From Modestobacter sp. (lineage in GTDB: Bacteria > Actinomycetota > Actinomycetes > Mycobacteriales > Geodermatophilaceae), in contig JAOPWO010000330.1 of assembly GCA_025965635.1 (NCBI GenBank), positions 1 to 7,556 of the forward strand: a stretch of DNA of 7,556 nt. Direction: 5' to 3'. How positions within the stretch are numbered: the first letter of the stretch is position 1; each line of letters starts with the position of its first letter. This document shows positions 5,043 through 7,556 of this stretch, piece after piece. A model generated the notes under the pieces. The model did not search any database and was not told the origin of the DNA. It worked only from the letters and a program-made list of their open reading frames with translations. The position numbers and the translations under genes are program-made.

Positions 5043-5636
5043 ATGCACAGCGCGCTCCGGATGGTCTGGGCGCAGGCCGACGGCGGCGTCATCGGCGCGG
5101 ACGGCGCCCTGCCCTGGCACCTGCCCGAGGACCTGCGGCTCTTCCGCGCGCTGACCCTCGGCTCGACCGTGGTCATGGGCCGGCGCACCTGGGAGTCGCT
5201 GCCACCGAGGTTCCGGCCGCTGCCCGGCCGGCGCAACGTGGTGCTCAGCTCCACGCTGGACCCCGCCGGGACCGGCGCCGAGGTGGTCCGGTCCGTGGAC
5301 GACGTGCTGGCGCTGGGCACCGACCTCTGGGTGATCGGTGGCGGTGCGCTGTACGGGGCGCTCCTGCCGCACGCGGACGAGGTCGTGGTCACCGAGGTCC
5401 GGGCCCGGCTGCCGGGCGACACGTGGGCTCCGCAGCTGGGCGCCGAGTGGCGCCGCGCCCGGCGCTTCCCGGCCGAGGGATGGCTGTCCTCCTCCTCGGC
5501 GGACCTGGCGTTCGCCGTTTCCCTGTGGACGCGGGCAGCGGCATCGCCGAGCGACACCCGTGCGGTGCTGATCGACGTCCTGTCCGCAGCGACGACCGAG
5601 CAGCGCGGTCCGGGCGGCGCCGGGACGGGTCGGTAG
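5043..5636 (+). CDS. folA: Dihydrofolate reductase
   Basis: DHFR reduces dihydrofolate to tetrahydrofolate with NADPH and so recycles the DHF made by ThyA just upstream. The protein has 197 residues. Core motifs are MVWAQADGGVIG (7-18), LPWHLPED (23-30) with acidic residue D30 at the pterin site, the NADPH segment VVMGRRTWESLP (43-54), RPLPGRRNVVLS (58-69), LWVIGGGALY (95-104) and VVVTEV (114-119). The mycobacterial enzyme is about 159 residues and ends soon after the final strand; here about 33 further residues follow LWTR (161-164), a Ser/Thr/Ala/Gly-rich tail without a recognisable domain. The start is uncertain among ATG 5043, GTG 5037 and ATG 5061; 5043 gives the usual few residues before the first strand. 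No strong ribosome-binding site is visible, so coupling with thyA is likely. The stop TAG forms the first three bases of the apparent dapA -10 element. The name dfrA is also used. Confidence 0.93.
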   Translation: MHSALRMVWAQADGGVIGADGALPWHLPEDLRLFRALTLGSTVVMGRRTWESLPPRFRPLPGRRNVVLSSTLDPAGTGAEVVRSVDDVLALGTDLWVIGGGALYGALLPHADEVVVTEVRARLPGDTWAPQLGAEWRRARRFPAEGWLSSSSADLAFAVSLWTRAAASPSDTRAVLIDVLSAATTEQRGPGGAGTGR

Positions 5637-5639
5637 ATT
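5634..5639 (+). promoter_or_regulatory. -10-like element for a leaderless dapA-rnj transcript
   Basis: TAGATT matches TANNNT well and ends 6 nt before the dapA ATG at 5646. Its TAG is also the stop codon of folA. No Shine-Dalgarno precedes the ATG, which fits a leaderless message starting at or beside it. This would give dapA and rnj expression independent of the thymidylate genes. No -35 element is evident. Confidence 0.55.
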
Positions 5640-5645
5640 CGTGTC

Positions 5646-6542
5646 ATGACGTCCGACCCCGCCCGGCCCTTCGGGCGTGTGCTCACCGCGATGGTCACCC
5701 CCTTTGCCGAGGACGGGTCCATCGACCTGGCCGGTGCCCAGGAGCTGGCGGCGCACCTGGTCGACCGGCAGGCGCACGACGGTCTGGTGGTCTTCGGGAC
5801 GACGGGGGAGTCGCCCACCGTCAGCGACGGCGAGCAGCACGCCGTCCTCGAGGTCGTGCTCGACGCCGTCGGTGACCGGGCGACGGTGATCGCCGGCGTC
5901 GGCACCAACGACACGGCGCACTCGATCGAGAAGGCGCGCACCGCCGCGCGACTGGGCGCCCACGGGTTGCTGGTCGTCACCCCGTACTACAACAAGCCGC
6001 CCCAGGCCGGCCTGCTGCGGCACTTCACCGCCGTCGCGGACGCCACCGACCTGCCGGTGATGCTCTACGACATCCCGCCGCGGTCGGTGGTGCCGATCGA
6101 GGTGGAGACCCTCGTCCGCGCGGCCGAGCACCCGAACATCGTCGCGGTGAAGGACGCCAAGGGAGACCTCGGCGCCGTCATGTGGACCATGGCGCGCACC
6201 GACCTGGCCTACTACAGCGGCGAGGACATGCTCAACCTGCCGCTGCTGGCGATCGGGGCGGTGGGCGTGGTCAGCGTCGTCGGGCACGTGGTGGGGCCGC
6301 GGCTGGCCGAGCTCATCGCCGCCGTCGAGTCCGGTGACCTCGGCAGGGCCCGCACGGTCAACGAGAGCCTGCTGCCGGTCTACACCGGCATCTTCCGCAC
6401 CCAGGGCACGATCATGGTGAAGGCGGCGCTCCGCGAGCAGGGGCTGCCCGCCGGGCCGGTCCGGCCACCACTGGTCGACGCGACCCCTGAGCAGGTGGAG
6501 CAGCTGCGCGCCGACCTCACCGCCGGAGGTGTCGCCCTGTGA
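5646..6542 (+). CDS. dapA: 4-hydroxy-tetrahydrodipicolinate synthase
   Basis: DapA condenses pyruvate with aspartate semialdehyde, the first committed step towards diaminopimelate (peptidoglycan) and lysine. The protein has 298 residues, normal for the family, and forms a TIM barrel in known members. Visible are LTAMVTPF (13-20), the substrate loop GTTGESPT (51-58) with T52-T53, HGLLVVTPYYNKPPQ (106-120), Y141 in MLYDIPPRS with R146, and the Schiff-base lysine K169 in VAVKDAKGDL (167-176), then YYSGED (189-194). All expected catalytic residues are present. The start is ATG at 5646, 9 nt after the folA stop, with a -10-like hexamer rather than a ribosome-binding site in front. The stop overlaps the rnj GTG by 4 nt. 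The order thyX-dapA-RNase J is also known from mycobacteria, where thyX directly precedes dapA; here thyA and folA lie between them. The closely related N-acetylneuraminate lyases are less likely given the sequence and context. Confidence 0.96.
   Translation: MTSDPARPFGRVLTAMVTPFAEDGSIDLAGAQELAAHLVDRQAHDGLVVFGTTGESPTVSDGEQHAVLEVVLDAVGDRATVIAGVGTNDTAHSIEKARTAARLGAHGLLVVTPYYNKPPQAGLLRHFTAVADATDLPVMLYDIPPRSVVPIEVETLVRAAEHPNIVAVKDAKGDLGAVMWTMARTDLAYYSGEDMLNLPLLAIGAVGVVSVVGHVVGPRLAELIAAVESGDLGRARTVNESLLPVYTGIFRTQGTIMVKAALREQGLPAGPVRPPLVDATPEQVEQLRADLTAGGVAL
6525..6530 (+). promoter_or_regulatory. Ribosome-binding site for rnj
   Basis: GGAGGT inside the last codons of dapA lies 8 nt before the GTG at 6539. 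It identifies the rnj start and indicates translation from the dapA message. Confidence 0.7.
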
Positions 6543-7556
6543 CCTCGAGTGCCGCCCAGCTGAACCCGCAGCCGCACCTGTCGCTCTCCCGGCCGCCGCC
6601 GCTGCCGGCCGGCGGCCTGCGGGTCATGGCGCTGGGCGGGCTGGGGGAGATCGGCCGCAACATGGCCGTGCTGGAGTTCGCCGGCCAGCTGCTCATCATC
6701 GACTGCGGGGTGCTGTTCCCGGAGGCGGAGCAGCCCGGCGTGGACCTGATCCTCCCCGACTTCGGGGTCATCGAGCACCGCCTGGACGACGTCGCCGCTG
6801 TCGTCCTCACCCACGGGCACGAGGACCACATCGGCGCGATCCCGTACCTGCTGCGGCTGCGCGCCGACATCCCGCTGGTCGGCTCGCGGTTCACCCTGGC
6901 GCTGGTCACGGCCAAGCTGCGTGAGCACCGGATCGACCCGGTGCTGGTCGAGGTGGCGGCCGGCGACCACCACCGCGCCGGGCCGTTCGCGTGTGAGTTC
7001 ATCAGCGTCAACCACTCCATCCCCGACGCGCTCGCCGTGGCCGTGCACACCCCGGCCGGCACCCTGGTGCACACCGGCGACTTCAAGATGGACCAGCTCC
7101 CGCTGGACGGCGTCCTCACCGACCTCGGCGCGTTCGCCCGGCTCGGCGTCGCCGGCATCGACCTGCTGCTGGCCGACTCGACCAACGCCGAGGTGCCCGG
7201 CTTCGTCACCTCCGAGCGGAACATCGGCCCGGTGCTCGACTCGGTCTTCGAGCGGGCCACCCAGCGGCTGATCGTCTCCAGCTTCGCCAGCCACGTGCAC
7301 CGCATCCAGCAGGTGCTCGACTGCGCCGTCAAGCACGGCCGCAAGGTCGCGCTGGTCGGCCGGTCGATTGTGCGGAACATGGGGGTCGCGCAGGACCTCG
7401 GCCTGCTGCACGTCGCCCCGGGCCTGATGGTCAAGCTGGACGAGGCGACCGCCATGCCGCCGGAGCAGGTGGTGCTGATCAGCACCGGGTCGCAGGGCGA
7501 GCCGCTGTCCGCGCTGGGCCGGATGGCCCGCGGCGAGCACCACCAGGTGACCATCG
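6539..7556 (+). CDS. rnj: Ribonuclease J (5' part, truncated by window end)
   Basis: RNase J is a metallo-beta-lactamase/beta-CASP ribonuclease with 5'-3' exo- and endonuclease activity in mRNA decay and rRNA maturation. The first 339 codons are present; mycobacterial RNase J is about 558 residues, so roughly 60% is seen. An N-terminal leader rich in Pro and Leu (1-26) precedes the core, which begins LRVMALGGLGEIGRNM (27-42). The metal-binding motif THGHEDHIGAIPYLL (91-105) supplies H92, H94, D96 and H97. H159 in SVNHSIPDA and D181 in HTGDFKMD are the further ligands expected. The beta-CASP region follows, with ADSTNAE (212-218), SSFASHVHR (247-255) and STGSQGEP (315-322). The start is GTG at 6539, overlapping the dapA stop as GTGA, with GGAGGT upstream. 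No stop occurs before the window end. Co-expression with dapA is indicated by the overlap, though no functional link between the two is obvious. Confidence 0.95.
   Translation, partial: MTSSAAQLNPQPHLSLSRPPPLPAGGLRVMALGGLGEIGRNMAVLEFAGQLLIIDCGVLFPEAEQPGVDLILPDFGVIEHRLDDVAAVVLTHGHEDHIGAIPYLLRLRADIPLVGSRFTLALVTAKLREHRIDPVLVEVAAGDHHRAGPFACEFISVNHSIPDALAVAVHTPAGTLVHTGDFKMDQLPLDGVLTDLGAFARLGVAGIDLLLADSTNAEVPGFVTSERNIGPVLDSVFERATQRLIVSSFASHVHRIQQVLDCAVKHGRKVALVGRSIVRNMGVAQDLGLLHVAPGLMVKLDEATAMPPEQVVLISTGSQGEPLSALGRMARGEHHQVTI

Noticed and set aside
4977..6287. 436-residue minus-strand frame opposite folA and dapA
   Set aside because: It is antisense to two clear enzyme genes and rich in His/Gly/Arg/Val as expected for a shadow frame.
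6380..7543. 387-residue minus-strand frame opposite rnj
   Set aside because: It is the reverse-strand shadow of RNase J, whose metal-binding and beta-CASP motifs are all present on the plus strand.
1..7556. A new defence, mobile or biosynthetic system
   Set aside because: No transposase, integrase, toxin-antitoxin pair, CRISPR repeat, phage gene or composition shift is visible; nearly all coding space is explained by known families.

Overview
The window is about 7.5 kb of very GC-rich bacterial DNA with strong third-position G/C bias, tightly packed genes and frequent GTG starts. This fits a high-GC actinobacterium. The protein sequences match, from memory, the mycobacterial versions of ThyX, ThyA, DHFR, DapA and RNase J closely, and the style is consistent with Geodermatophilaceae or relatives; the family-level placement is inference. 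I see no tRNA, rRNA, CRISPR array, insertion sequence, integrase or composition break. It reads as a chromosomal housekeeping neighbourhood.

Left part (1-1525): a strong hairpin terminator at 7-41 separates the window from whatever lies to the left. Next come two minus-strand genes in a translationally coupled pair: a GNAT acetyltransferase (787-1419), followed by a DUF2461/TIGR02453 protein (125-790) whose ATG overlaps the GNAT stop. A 106-bp divergent intergenic region separates this pair from a plus-strand gene for a YcaQ/AlkX-like DNA crosslink glycosylase (1526-2770), which carries a Q-I-D catalytic-type motif.

Middle (2771-3368): a short convergent gap, then a minus-strand DUF1232 membrane protein gene (2827-3258). 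It is divergent from thyX across a 110-bp region that holds a promoter-like -10 element for each gene and a perfect 12-bp palindrome.

Right part (3369-7556), all on the plus strand: thyX (flavin-dependent thymidylate synthase), thyA (classical thymidylate synthase), folA/dfrA (dihydrofolate reductase), dapA (4-hydroxy-tetrahydrodipicolinate synthase) and the 5' two-thirds of rnj (RNase J), which runs off the window. The first three form a complete dTMP/folate module. ThyA oxidises methylene-THF to DHF, which DHFR recycles, whereas ThyX makes dTMP while releasing THF directly. dapA (lysine/peptidoglycan precursor) and rnj (RNA processing and decay) overlap by 4 nt and appear to have their own promoter at the end of folA.

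Most notable points: two non-homologous thymidylate synthases sit side by side with DHFR; the ThyX signature motif has three uncommon substitutions; and several genes have a TANNNT-like -10 only 6-7 nt before a GTG/ATG, suggesting leaderless transcripts that also fix their starts. One of those -10 elements shares its first three bases with the folA stop codon. I found no convincing new multi-gene system.
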